A stretch of DNA of 64,000 nucleotides from Primulina eburnea (Eukaryota > Streptophyta > Magnoliopsida > Lamiales > Gesneriaceae): positions 2,185,001 through 2,249,000 of the forward strand of contig NC_133109.1 of NCBI RefSeq assembly GCF_022965805.1, given 5' to 3'. The notes beneath the pieces were generated by a model. It was given only the letters and a program-made list of their open reading frames with translations, was not told the origin of the DNA and did not search any database. Position numbers and translations under genes: made by a program. Below, one piece after another: positions 49,330 to 61,017 of this stretch; within the stretch, counting starts at the first letter, position 1, and each line of letters opens with the position of its first letter.

Positions 49330-50473
49330 TGTTAGGATCGAGAAAGAGTTAAGAGGGGGGGGGGGGGTGAATGAACTCTTTCACAATTTCTTCTTTAAAA
49401 TGTATTTTGAACCGTTTTTAGGCAGTCCGAAAAATTCCTTTCTCAAACGGTCGAAAGAGGTGAACCACTAAGGTGTGCGGAAGACGGTTCACTTTCTTTT
49501 GACAGATATTCCTTAAAGATTTGACAGTCTAAACAACAAGGATATGAATAACAGATAGCATTTTGCACAAGACAAGAGACACAGTATTTTTATGGATGTT
49601 CGGAGATTGAATACTCCTACGTCACCTTTTCTTCCTTTGGTAGGAAGGATTCCACTAAAAGACTTTGACTATACAATTCGTTTGTAACAGCCCAATCCAA
49701 TCAGGACTTATCCCATTGCCTGAATTGGAACTCCTAGTGATCACTTTACACTTCTGGATTTAAGAACTCTCAGTTCACCAGATTTCCAAACTTTTAATCA
49801 AATAACCGTAGGTTATTGATAGAACAGTAGTTTGTTTTGGTAGCACGAAAGATCCTTAATGATCAAATATGTGACTGTGGAGCTGCGTGCAGAAGAGCGA
49901 TAAAGAAAATGTAAACTGTGAAGGCGATCAAAAATCTCTGTGAAGGCAAGCTGAAAGACTTCTTTCAATCAGTGTTAGAGTTGTGTGGCTTGCTTGTCGA
50001 TAGCTTGCATTCCTCCTAGATGATATATCCGAACGATGTAACGGTCAAAAAGTACAGTTATCGTAAACCTGAGCTTCTGAATCAGATGAGTCACTTTCTC
50101 ATTTATGAGCAATAAATGCTCGCATTTAAACTTCCTTTTGCTTATCATAATTTTGAAGCTCTTTACTTGAGGTTTACTCCTTTGGGCGACTGTGCATACA
50201 TCAATAGGTTATGAAGACTGTCTCTGAACGTCCTTTCTGGGAAAGAGATATAAATGCACATCCTCCTTGGAATTGATGTGAGATCGTTAACTTAGAGAAT
50301 TTTGAATGCATTCAACCGGTCAGAGAATGTCGTTTAGCAATAAGTAAGTCTCTTAAATGAAGCGGCTGAAATCTAAAGAATAAGCGGTTGAAAATTAGCG
50401 GTTGAGAATTTCCAGCCGCGGTTGATTTCTAATTTGTCATACACCAAAATTCCTGAAATATCATTCTTTAACA
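49330..50473 (-). repeat. SIRE-like LTR, left (3' LTR)
   Basis: 1,144 bp, + strand reading TGTTAGGATCG to TCTTTAACA. Contains a run of about 12 G at 49.36 kb. About 1% different from the right LTR by eye. Confidence 0.92.
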
Positions 50474-50539
50474 ATTTCTCCCTTTTTGGTGATGATAAAA
50501 CTGAGCCGAAATTCTGTAGCCAAATCAGAGATAATATTG

Positions 50540-53324
50540 CTATTTCTTAGATTCTGATCCTTTGGCTTCCTTTTTCTTTAGAGCGGCCAGTTCCTTTTGA
50601 ATAAGCTTTTGTTGCTCTCTTTCCCTCTTTTTGACATCACCATGTACTAGAAAGTCCATAATTTCTGTAAGTTGAGCTCCTTGAGCATCCATCCTTTGTT
50701 CAATACGAGTGATTTGAGATGAAAGACCAAGACACATATTGACAGTAGACGACTGAATGGTGGAGGCCTTTGAAGTGATGGCCGCAAAATCCTTAGATAT
50801 ACTGCTTTTGATAGTCTGTAGATCCTCTTTAAGATCAAACTTTTTGCGGTTTAGAGCGAGGATAGACTGATCCATATTGAGAAGTCGGTTAAGCAGATTC
50901 TGATGGAAGTTTGCTTCGACAACTTCTTCTTCTTCAGGTGCAAAAGTGTCTTTGTCTTCAGGTGCTTTGGGATCATCAAGAAGTTTTCCCTTGAAAGCAA
51001 TTAATTTGGACGAAGTTGCTTTGGCAGAAGATGGCGAGGGGTCAATAGCAATGGGGTCATCTCCGATACTTTCAATAAATTTATCAATGTCGTCATTTGA
51101 TACAAAAGATGCTGACCTAATGAGCTTGGATTCTTCTGGTTTGTCAATTTGGTCATCAGCAGAAGAAGGTTTTGAGGAGATGGTTATCTCGTCTTTCTGA
51201 ATGTCTGTCGAAGAAGCTGAGGGCTGCTTTTGAAATTCCATGGGAGCAACAACCGGGAGAGGATCTAGTGAAGATACAATAGAGTCCTGATATGTTTGAG
51301 CAGCATCAAAGTCAGAAAGAAATCGTTCTGCTTCATCGACTGAAAGAACTGAAGCTTTGACTGACTCAACGACGGGCTGAAAGGCAATGATGCCAGCATT
51401 GGAATGTGGTGACGAAACAACCGGGACAATTGAAATATCTGGACCGCATTGTTGTACGGGAAAGGAAGAGTCTTTGTTCAGAACTGTGTCAGATGGTGTA
51501 GGAACCGTGTCTTCATGAATTGATTGATTTGGTTCAACGATAACCTTAGGTCCTGCAGATTTATCATGTGGAGCAGATAAAACATCTTGACAAGTGGGAG
51601 AGGCTATCTGTTGATCTGACGGTTGAGTGTCCGGAATAAGTTTTAGCTCCAGCTGAGCTGTGGTCGAAATGCCTGGTGTAGTGAGTTTGGAATAAGTTTT
51701 AGCTCCAGCTGAGCTGAGCTGTGGTCGAAATGCAAGGTTGTGACGAGGAAGCCTTCTGAGAAGCATTTGTTGGAACTGGTGCTGTGCTAAAGTCATCATG
51801 AATGTCCATCAAAGAATCAAATTTATTCTGTTCGGCACTGTCTGGAAGATTGAGCGAATTTCGCATGAAAGCGACAGATGTAGCAAGAGACAGAGCATCC
51901 ATTTCAAGTTGAGAGATGACTGCAGAGTCATCTTGAGCTGTAGGACTGGATGGATCAAAATTTTTCCTCTTTAACTGGATGATAAGTCGAAGAGTGCTCT
52001 CTTTCATTTGAATTTCTATGAAATCACGTCTTTGAAGAGCGGTTGGAATGTCTCTTGTTTCTGCACATTCCAAAATGGACCGTTCAAGCTTTGCAGCAGT
52101 CTTTATCTTCCCCGTTTCGATGAGTGACTCAAAAGAGACAGCAGTGCGATATTTTACCCATTTATCAAACTTCTTGATTTTGGACTCAACAGCTTCACAA
52201 ACACGCTGACTTGTGAGAACGATCGCCGTATGAACTGCATGATTTTGCGGAGGATTGGTACTCATAACCTGTTTGCCTTTGTCTGATGACAGAATGATCG
52301 GAACTCCGGAATAAGATGATTGGATATCTTTTTCTGTAATCTGAATACCTTTTAACTTTGAAATCGAAGTGGATGGGATAGGTGCAGGAATGAGTGGTGC
52401 AGAGATATGCTTGATCAGCTTAATCTTCGTTACTTTGGCAGGAGCGGTTCGTTTCTTTTTGAACACCTGTGAAGCCGGAATGTCATCCTTAGTTTCTTCA
52501 TCAGAACTGGATTTCAGAACCAGCTTTCTTTTAGTTTCCTTGGGAGTGGAGGCAATTGCTTTCTTTTGTTTCACAAACTCAACCCCAGTTTCCGTTTTGA
52601 TTTGGACGAATTCTTCATCAGTCGGTTTGTTTTTCGAGATAAATTTGTCGACCGATACCCATGAAAACAGCTTGGTTTTACCAACTTCAATCATCTCAAC
52701 TGGTTGAGCACCGGCAGAAATTAACATGTGGCAAATTTGAACTGCATGTCCTTGAGATTGGTTGTCTTTCTTTACCATGGCCACCAGAATGTTGAAGAGG
52801 ATGTCAGACCAGTTGACTCCTAATTGAGAGGAGATGGTTGCCATAACAAGAAATTTTTCCAGAGTAATCTTATCATAAGCACCAGCTTTAGCAAGAATTC
52901 CTTTAGTCACAATATCAGCTAACAGTCGATATTCAATCTTTAGATCTCTCTTTTGGCAAGTCGGATGAGAGATAGGAGAGGCAGTGAGTGAGAAAGTTTG
53001 ACGCCAGATATCAATATTTCCATCTGGTAGTGTGGAGAAGTCAGTGACACCCGTCGTAGGTAATTTAAACAATTCAGCAAACACCTTCTGGGTGAAAGTA
53101 AAATGTTTGCCCTGAACAGAGCAGAGAATTTCTCCATTCTTCATGTGAGCAGTTTCGAAGAATTCTTTCAGCAATATTTCAGAGTATGAGTGCCGACATC
53201 CCAGAAAAGTTCGAAGCCCCGATTCTTCAAGTGTACGAAACATGGTCTTCATTGATTTGTTGGGCATAGAGAAAATAGATGAAAAGTTGATAGCCACTGT
53301 ATTTTGTGAGATGGAAGCAGCCAT
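50540..53324 (-). pseudogene. Retrotransposon accessory protein (ORF3), split in two frames
   Basis: Frame A runs from the ATG at 53324 (MAASISQ; an upstream in-frame ATG is at 53552) to its stop at 51699. Frame B runs on to 50540. Frame A begins with a domain of about 270 residues containing LEESGLRTFLGCRHSYSEIL, KEFFETA, FAELFKLPTTGVTDFSTLP and GVNWSDILFNILVAMV. A basic Ser/Lys region with nuclear-signal-like KKKRTAPAKVTKIK follows. Frame B ends in a charged coiled coil (QITRIEQRMD... and KKREREQQKLIQKELAALKKK). A duplicated segment at the join (51633-51733) shifted the frame; before that it was probably one protein of about 1,000 residues. The position matches the env-like slot of SIRE elements, but I see no signal peptide or membrane segment, so it is not Env-like. 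Function unknown. The N-terminal part recalls plant transposon-associated domains abundant in Gesneriaceae. Confidence 0.75.
51633..51733. repeat. 56 bp tandem duplication at the ORF3 frame break
   Basis: GGAATAAGTTTTAGCTCCAG starts at 51633 and again at 51689. The second copy also has an extra 5-base GAGCT step in its GAGCTGAGCTG. The net insertion of 61 bases is not a multiple of three and separates frames A and B. Confidence 0.88.
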
Positions 53325-53804
53325 TTTGATAATTCTTGAGAGGATTCTGTAACTTTGTTCCTGTATTGTAAGCTGCGATGAAGTGGCAAGAAGAGCAATG
53401 AAATTGAGTAAGTGTATGTATGTCTGGTTCAAGGGTGTACTAACATGTCCACGTGGAGGACTGTGAGTAGAAATTTTTTTGTTAAAAATATTTGAAAATT
53501 TTGGACGGCGGCAAAATGAGTGTTTTTCAAATTTCAAGGGGATAACCATCACTTCAGATAGGGGCAGTCGAAAAAGGTCTAGAGTGTGGTTTACGAAAAT
53601 GACGTGGATTAATTATGTCCACATAATATGAACCGGATCATTAATGTTATTAGGTGGAACCGGTTACAGATAATGACAATCATTCTTAACCATGTTCCTC
53701 CTAAACACGTGCATGAATGGGAGTAAAACCGACGGTTGCGTATGGTAGAACTCTTCACATTACCCATCAGAGTCATGATGACATAAGCCCTTAACGCTTG
53801 ATCT

Positions 53805-53817
53805 TCATCTATAAGTA
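53805..53817 (+). promoter_or_regulatory. TATA-like box before the antisense ORF
   Basis: TCTATAAGTATC lies about 45 bases before the ATG at 53860, facing the + strand. Spacing suits a short leader. Weak evidence on its own. Confidence 0.35.
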
Positions 53818-53859
53818 TCAGCAAAGATGTGAGTATTATACTTTAAGTAAAAAAAAAAA

Positions 53860-54231
53860 ATGAATAGAGATAGCAGTCCAGATTTGGCGGAGGAGTTTGA
53901 AAGGGATGTCTTGGCTTCAAGAAAGAAGACTATTATGGACAGAGTGCATGAAAAGTCTCTGGCCATTTGGGAAAAAGTTCAAGTACTACAGTCCATCCTT
54001 GAGAGCGGAGAGGTTCTCTCTTCCAGAAATAAGGCGGCATTGAGAAGATATCGGCGACGGCTTCGCGTTGCTGATAATGCTGGAGTCTTTTCTGATGACG
54101 GCATTTATCTTCTCATGCTGCTTAAGGAGAGGAAAGCTCTGAAGAAGGTAGCCATCTCAGAGGAGTTCTCACGTATTGCCGTAGGAGGGTTGACTGGATG
54201 GTTAGCCCTTTGGAGGTTGTACGTAAATTAA
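53860..54231 (+). CDS. Antisense ORF inside the SIRE-like element (123 aa), unknown
   Basis: Intact frame opposite in strand to gag-pol and ORF3, in the gap between the end of pol (54378) and the start of ORF3. The ATG follows an A-rich leader (AAAAAAAAAAAATG). The protein is highly charged and predicted mostly helical: an acidic/basic start (DLAEEFERDVLASRKK), an Arg patch (ALRRYRRRLRV) and a hydrophobic end (GLTGWLALWRLYV). A TATA-like box precedes it, and AATAAATAAA (about 54365) follows on the same strand. It does not overlap coding sequence on the other strand, so its openness is not a by-product of another gene. No family recognised. Extra antisense ORFs are known from some plant LTR retrotransposon lineages, mainly Ty3 Tat. 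Confidence 0.55.
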   Translation: MNRDSSPDLAEEFERDVLASRKKTIMDRVHEKSLAIWEKVQVLQSILESGEVLSSRNKAALRRYRRRLRVADNAGVFSDDGIYLLMLLKERKALKKVAISEEFSRIAVGGLTGWLALWRLYVN

Positions 54232-54377
54232 GAGATTAGGAGTGTTCTCCTCCGCCTCTGTTGATGTACTGAACTTTCCTTTCTAATGAAATACTATTTC
54301 ATTTTACTTCCAGATGCTTGTCTTGTTCTTTTTATTTTCTGCAACCTTAACCTGAACATTCACAATAAATAAACATG

Positions 54378-57300
54378 TCATGATAAATCAGTCAAACCAA
54401 GCATATTGCGAAAATGGGAGAACTTAGCCTCGGGTAATGGTTTTGTAAAAATATCAGCCGTCTGTTGATCAGTATGAACATACTCAAGCCGTATATCCTT
54501 CTTCATTACATGCTCTCGAATGAAATGGTGTCGAATATCGATATGTTTTGTTCAAGAATGCATGACAGGATTGTATGTTATAGCTATTGCACTGGTGTTG
54601 TCGCAAAATATAGGAGATTCAGCCGCTTGAATTCCATAATCCTTTAACTGTTGCTGAATCCATAACATTTGAGCGCAACAACTCCCAACTGCTAAATATT
54701 CTGCTTCAGCGGTTGATGTAGCGATAGACGTTTGCTTCTTGCTTGCCCAAGAAATAAGTCTTTCCCCTAAAAATTGGCATGAACCGCTTGTGCTTTTTCG
54801 ATCAATTTTGCATCCTGCATAATCTGCATCTGAGTAACCTACAAGGTTAAAGCTTGAATCTTTGGGATACCAAAGACCCACATTTGCGGTTCCTTTCAAA
54901 TATTTGAGTATACGTTTAGAGGCAATAAAATGAGATTGCATAGGATTGGCTTGAAACCGTGCACATAGGCATACAACAAACATAATGTCCGGTCGACTTG
55001 CGGTTAGATATAGTAGAGACCCAATTAGTCCTCTATACATTTTTGTATCCACCGAAATTCCCCCTTCGTCTTTATCCAATTTAATTGATGAACTCATTGG
55101 AGTGCTGGCCGGAGAACAATTTTCCATCCCGAATTTCTTTAACATATCTCGAGTATATTTGGCTTGATTAATGAAGATACCATTTTCAGACTGCTTGACT
55201 TGCAGTCCTAAAAAATAGTTTAATTCGCCCATCATACTCATTTCAAATTGTTCCTGCATCATCTTTGAAAATCTTTCACACAGCTTAGTATTAGTTGATC
55301 CGAAAATAATATCATCTACATATATTTGAACAAACAGTAAATGATCATTTTTGGAGAATGTGAATAAGGTTTTATCGATTGTACCAATAGAAAATCCATG
55401 ATCGAGCAGAAATTTGGTTAGTGTATCATACCATGCTCTTGGAGCTTGTTTCAGTCCATATAAAGCTTTATCTAATTTGTAAACATAATCAGGAAATATG
55501 TGATTAACAAAACCGGGTGGTTGTTCTACATAAACTTCCTCATTTAACATACCATTCAGAAAGGCAGATTTAACATCCATTTGATATGCTTTGAAGTTTT
55601 TAAAAGCTGCAAACGCTAGAAATATTCTAATGGCTTCTAATCTGGCAACAGGGGCAAAAGATTCATCAAAGTCTATTCCTTCCTCCTGTCTATATCCTTG
55701 AGCTACAAGACGAGCCTTATTTCTTATGATTAAACCACTTTCATTCATTTTGTTTCGATAAACCCATCTAGTTCCAATTATATTGACATCATTAGGTCGA
55801 GATACTAAGTGCCATACTTTGTTTCTTTCAAACTGATTAAGTTCTTCTTGCATGGCCTCTATCCAGTTTGTATCTAGAAGAGCATCATCAATTTTCTTGG
55901 GTTCAATTTGAGAAACGAAAGCAGCCTGCAAACATTCACTTATCATTTGATTTCTATTTCTAAGAGGAGCAGTAGGGTTACCAATAACCAGTTCGAGTGG
56001 GTGATCCTTTTTCCACCGGAGACATGGTCCATATTGATCTTCCTCGGTTGGTTGAATGATGTCATTTTCTTGATCTTTTCCCTCTTCTGCCAGTGGTGTA
56101 TTCTGTGGTTGATAGTTGTTCTCTGGATCATTCGTTTGTTGACAGTTTTCTTGACCAGTTGAATTCTCTTTAGAAATTGTTTCACCTGTTCTTCGTATGT
56201 CTATTTCATCATCATCATTGCTAGCTTCAAGGTTAGCAGCTTCAAAATTATTTGACAGATCATGCTTGTTGCTATTGCTATTGTCATGACATATAGATGA
56301 TTCATCAAAAACAATATGTATGGATTCTTCGACAGTGAGAGATTTTTGATTATATACTCTATATGCTTTACTTACTGCTGAGTATCCCAGAAAGATGCCG
56401 TTTTCAGCCTTTACATCAAATGCAGTGAGATGTATTTTGCCATTAATGTGAATAAAACACTTACAGCCAAAGATGCGAAAATACCCCACTTCTGGCACAT
56501 TGCCGGTCCATATTTCATATGGAGTCTTTTCATGATTTTTATTAATCATAGATCGATTCTGAGTAAAACAAGCTGTGTTAATGGCTTCAGCCCAAAATCT
56601 TTGCGAGATACCGGATTCAGCCAGCATGGTCTAGCTGCTTCTTTCAGTGTGCAGTTTCTTCTTTCTGCTACTCCATTTTGTTGAGGCGATCTTGCAGCTG
56701 ATAGCTCGTGTTTAATCCCATTATCTTCAAGATAGGATGCTAGATATTTGTTCAGAAATTCAGTTCCTCTATCACTTCTGATTCTGTTGATGTTTTCCCT
56801 TTTCTCATTGTGAAGTCTCTTGAGCAGCTTGATTAAATGATCAGCAGTTTGATCTTTGGAGCAAAGAAATAGTACCCAGGTAAATCTAGAATAGTCATCA
56901 ATGACGACCAGAGTGTATTTCTTTCCGCCTAAGCTCATTACCGGGATTGGTCCAAATAGATCCATGTGAAGAAGGTCTAGACATCTAGTTGAAGATTTTC
57001 TTCCTTTACTTTTGAAAGTTGATCGAACCTGTTTTCCAAGCTGACAAGCATTGCATACTTTATCTTTGGCAAAATCAACATTAGGTAATCCGGATACTAG
57101 CTTAAGCTTACTAATGGTTGCAATGGATTTGAAATTTAGATGATTTATCCTTTTATGCCATAGCCAATTTTTATTTCCATTTAAAGCGACGAAACAGGTA
57201 GATGCATTTAAATTTTGATCATTCCATTCTACTCTATAGGTATTTTGACTACGATAACCAGTCAACACTGTAAAACCTGCATTAGTTTTAACCATGCATT

Positions 57301-58116
57301 TTTCTTTATGAAATTCAACCGTGTACCCATTGTCACAAAGTTGACTTATACTGATCAGATTGTAGCATAAGTTTTCTACTAAAAGAACATCTTTGATGAT
57401 GATTTTGCCATGAGTAATCTTACCATTACCCATAGCTTTACCTTTGGAGTTGTCACCGAAAGTGATTGTTGGTCCTTTGAGATCTACAATTTCTGACAAA
57501 AGATCTTTATTTCCTGTCATATGTCTTGAGCATCCACTGCCTAGGAACCATGATGACTTTTCTATGTTTTTCTTCTTTAGTTCCTGACAATGAAAGATTG
57601 GTACCCCTTTTATTTGGGTCCAGGGTTAATTAGACCCTTAGGAACCCACACTTGAATTATCCTTGCGGATTTTTCGTGATGTGTTCCAGGGTAATCATGA
57701 TCGAAAGCATACTCTGGTGAATGCAGTATATGTTGTTTGGGCCTTTGATTATCATCATTCAATCTATACCTCTTTTGAACTGGTCGGCAATTGTAGTAAT
57801 TGTTAGGTCTGATTCTTGAGTGATATCTGGTTGACCCTTCGTAACGGGTTGGATTTGGCCTGGGTTTGCGCCAATATTGTTTGGATTTATCACTCTGAAC
57901 ATAACCCAAACTACATCGCCTCCCATTATTCTCAAGATTTATATTTTGAATGCCTTGAACTTTAGGCTCATCATGTTCATATACCGAGCTAGATCTGACA
58001 AATTTAATTGATCTTAAACTGTCTTTTTCTAGCAACGGTTGAGTTGAAGCTTCTGAAGTATTACAATCATTTATGCCGTAACCTAGCCCAGTTCTGTCTC
58101 CGGCTGGTTTTTGCAT
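54378..58116 (-). pseudogene. SIRE-like pol (protease-integrase-RT-RNase H), broken
   Basis: Read from 58116 down: a linker frame (58116-57610) ends at TAA. The same frame continues with the protease motif FLGSGCSRHM, where the catalytic Asp is Gly (codon 57539-57541). Integrase follows with HKRINHLNF, CNACQLGK, LDLLHMDLFGPIPV, RSDRGTEF and SPQQNGVAERRN. A one-base loss near 56,632 shifts the frame. The next frame (56627-54552) has [43 protein letters not shown] and RNase [22 protein letters not shown] (54552-54554), in place of a likely CGA Arg codon, precedes the last 58 codons, which end at 54378. Several independent lesions make it nonfunctional. Confidence 0.9.
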
Positions 58117-59588
58117 TTCATGATCTTATCAAGAGAAGCAGAGGACTTGTTCCACATGTTGATAGTACTTAATAACCGTTTGTTTTCTTTTAATGTAGCA
58201 TGGAACAATCTTCGTAAATCATCATTCTCAGCTGCTATCAGACTTAGCTTGACTTTCAAACTTTCAACCTCTTTGTGCTGCGAACAGTTGGAGAGGGTTA
58301 ATTTGTTTTTCAAGTCTTTCTTTTCTGCATCAGCTTCATTGAATTTCATATATAGTCCTTTGAACTCATTTACCATGTCGTTAAGTGCTGTAACAAGATC
58401 TTCTCGTGTAAATTCTTCAGAATTAAAATCAAATACCATTTCATCAGTAGCTTCTTGATCTTCCTTGGCCATAAGACATTCAACTCTTTCGTCTTCACTT
58501 TCACTCGAAGATTTTTCAGAGGAAGACTTTTCTGACTCTGTGTCAGCCCATTTGCCTTTGTCTTCTTCTGCAACCAAAACTTTCTGATTCTTTTTCTTGA
58601 TGAATTTCTTGTCGTTTTTGAACCGTCTTCTATTCTCCTGTTTCTTTTCATCCTTCTTTGGCTTATTGCATTCTGCAATAAAATGTCCCTTCTTTCCACA
58701 GTTAAAACAACCTTGACCATCCTCAGTATGGTCCTTTTTAAAATAAGGTTTATTCATTTGAGACTGATTTTTGCGCATAAATTTACCAAATTTTTTAACA
58801 AATAGAGACATGGCTTCATTGCTTAGTTGCTCAGCCGATTTCTTACTTGTGGACTCTTCGACCGGAAGAGTCACTGTAGCCGCTGCCAGGGCCTTTGTTT
58901 GTTGGGTTGTAGACGGCTCTTCTTCGGTTCGTATCCCTAGCTCAAATTCATATGCTTTGAGATCAGCAAATAGATCATGTAGTTCCAGTTTGTTTAGATC
59001 TTTGGATTCTCGCATGGCTATAGTTTTCACATCCCATTCTCTGGGAAGAGCTCTCATGACTTTTAAAGCAATTTCTCTGTTGGAGTACTCTTTTCCAAGT
59101 GAGGTGAGTTCGATGATAATGCTGCTGAATCGCTCATCAAATTCTGCAAGAGTTTCTCCTGGCTTCATCTTTGCATTGTCGAATTTTTGAATAGCCACTG
59201 TCAGTTTGTTCTCTTTGGTCTGATCATTTCCTTCGCACAGTTGAGTGAGTTTTTCCCATATTTCTTTTGCAGTGGTGCAAGTCTTGATTTTGGCGAACAT
59301 GTTCTTATCCAGAGTTTTATAGAGAATATCTTTTGCAACGTTGTCTAAGTTTGCTTTCTTCTTATCTTCAGCAGTCTATTCAGATCTGTGCTTTTCTATC
59401 ATTTGAGGAGCACCTTCAGTTATACCAACATCTGTGTTTGCTTTCATTATCTTCATTGGTCCATCAGTAATTACAAACCACATATCGTCATCCTGAGCTG
59501 CCAGATGTGCCTGCATACGAATTTTCCAATCATCATAATCTTCTTTGGAAAACATAGGGATTTTGTTGAAAGATGCCATATTATTCAA
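58083..59588 (-). pseudogene. SIRE-like gag, one in-frame stop
   Basis: Frame opens at 59588 (MNNMASFNKIPMFSKEDYDDW), meets TAG at 59376-59378 (probably from a Trp codon) and continues in the same frame to 58083. It contains the gag core (KEIWEKLTQLCEG, FDERFSSIIIELTSLG, LPREWDVKTIAMRES), one zinc knuckle CFNCGKKGHFIAEC, Lys- and Ser/Glu-rich segments and a C-terminal coiled-coil region. The frame shifts into the pol linker near 58,115. Gag forms the virus-like particle of the retrotransposon in the cytoplasm. Confidence 0.9.
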
Positions 59589-59616
59589 GAGATATCAATG
59601 TTTGAGAAGAACCCGC

Positions 59617-59628
59617 TCTGATATCAAT
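59617..59628 (-). other. Primer-binding site of the SIRE-like element
   Basis: On the minus strand TGATATCAGAGC just inside the right (5') LTR, one base different from the usual TGGTATCAGAGC. Confidence 0.82.
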
Positions 59629-60774
59629 TGTTAGGATCGAGAAAGAGTTAAGAGGGGGGGGGGGGGGGTGAATGAACTCTTTCGCAATTTCTTCTTTAAA
59701 ATGTATTTTGAACCGTTTTTAGGCAGTCTGAAAAATTCCTTTCTCAAACGGTCGAAAGAGGTGAACCACTAAGGTGTGCGGAAGACGGTTCACTTTTTTT
59801 TGACAGATATTCCTTAAAGATTTGACAGTCTAAACAACAAGGATATGAATAACAGATAGCATTTTGCACAAGACAAGAGACACAGTATTTTTATGGATGT
59901 TCGGAGATTGAATACTCCTACGTCACCCCTTCTTCCTTTGGTAGGAAGGATTCCACTAAAAGACTTTGACTTTACAATTCGTTTGTAACAGCCCAATCCA
60001 ATCAGGACTTATCCCATTGCCTGAATTGGAACTCCTAGTGATCACTTTACAATTCTGGATTTAAGAACTCTCAGTTCACCAAATTTCCAAACTTTTAATC
60101 AAATAACCGTAGGTTATTGATAGAACAGTAGTTTGTTTTGGTAGCACGAAAGATCCTTAATGATCAAATATGTGACTGTGGAGCTGCGTGCAGAAGAGCG
60201 ATAAAGAAAATGTAAACTGTGAAGGCGCTCAAAAATCTCTGTGAAGGCAAGCTGAAAGACTTCTTTCAATCAGTGTTAGAGTTGTGTGGCTTGCTTGTCG
60301 ATAGCTTGCATTCCTCCTAGATGATATATCCGAACGATGTAACGGTCAAAAAGTACAGTTATCGTAAACCTGAGCTTCTGAATCAGATGAGTCACTTTCT
60401 CATTTATGAGCAATAAATGCTCGCATTTAAACTTCCTTTTGCTTATCATAATTTTGAAGCTCTTTACTTGAGGTTTACTCCTTTGGGCGACTGTGCATAC
60501 ATCAATAGGTTATGAAGACTGTCTCTGAACGTCCTTTCTGGGAAAGAGATATAAATGCACATCCTCCTTGGAATTGATGTGAGATCGTTGACTTCGAGAA
60601 TTTTGAATGCATTCAACCGGTCAGAGAATGTCGTTTAGCAATAAGTAAGTCTCTTAAATGAAGCGGCTGAAATCTAAAGAATAAGCGGTTGAAAATTAGC
60701 GGTTGAGAATTTCCAGCCGCGGTTGATTTCTAATTTGTCATACACCAAAATTCCTGAAATATCATTCTTTAACA
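59629..60774 (-). repeat. SIRE-like LTR, right (5' LTR)
   Basis: 1,146 bp, nearly identical to the left LTR; G run of about 14. Flanked on the right by GTCGA. Confidence 0.92.
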
Positions 60775-60779
60775 GTCGA

Positions 60780-61017
60780 ATACATGTAATACATGCAAAG
60801 ATAGCTTGATCTAGTCCATTTGTTATCATCAAAACTAAGAGATGTAAAAATTTCTTCTTTTTTGGTGATGAACACATCTAAGCCCCATAAATATCATATA
60901 ATTTAAAGAAAAATGAATTTAATCGAGATAATGAATTTCATTGTTACAATGTAAAAAGAAGGCAGAAAAGCCTAATACACCACGTGCATGAAAGTAAAAC
61001 CTATATTGCCTCCTAGA
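60780..61017 (-). mobile_element. Remnant LTR end and polypurine region of the older relative
   Basis: TTTGTTATCATCAAAACTAAG up to about 60,848 looks like the terminal part of a SIRE-type LTR. The next bases (TTTTTTGGTGATGAACACATC) match the sequence directly inside the younger element's LTR (CCTTTTTGGTGATGATAAAA). Confidence 0.55.

Larger units (their letters stand above)
49325..60779 (-). mobile_element. SIRE/Maximus-like Copia element with accessory ORF and antisense ORF
   Basis: The element is 49330-60774 (11,445 bp), flanked by GTCGA (49325-49329 and 60775-60779). LTRs are 49330-50473 and 59629-60774. On the minus strand the order is LTR, primer-binding site, gag, pol (PR-INT-RT-RH), accessory ORF, LTR. 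A + strand ORF lies between pol and the accessory ORF. Large size, long LTRs and an extra gene after pol fit the SIRE/Maximus lineage. Several stops, frameshifts and a lost protease Asp make this copy defective. Confidence 0.93.

Noticed and set aside
50540..53552. Env-like glycoprotein call for the accessory ORF
   Set aside because: No signal peptide, membrane helix or Cys-rich ectodomain; basic linker and coiled coil instead.
58111..59190. Plus-strand open frames over gag (58111-58458, 58771-59190)
   Set aside because: They overlap the real gag frame on the minus strand and show only its complement-derived composition.
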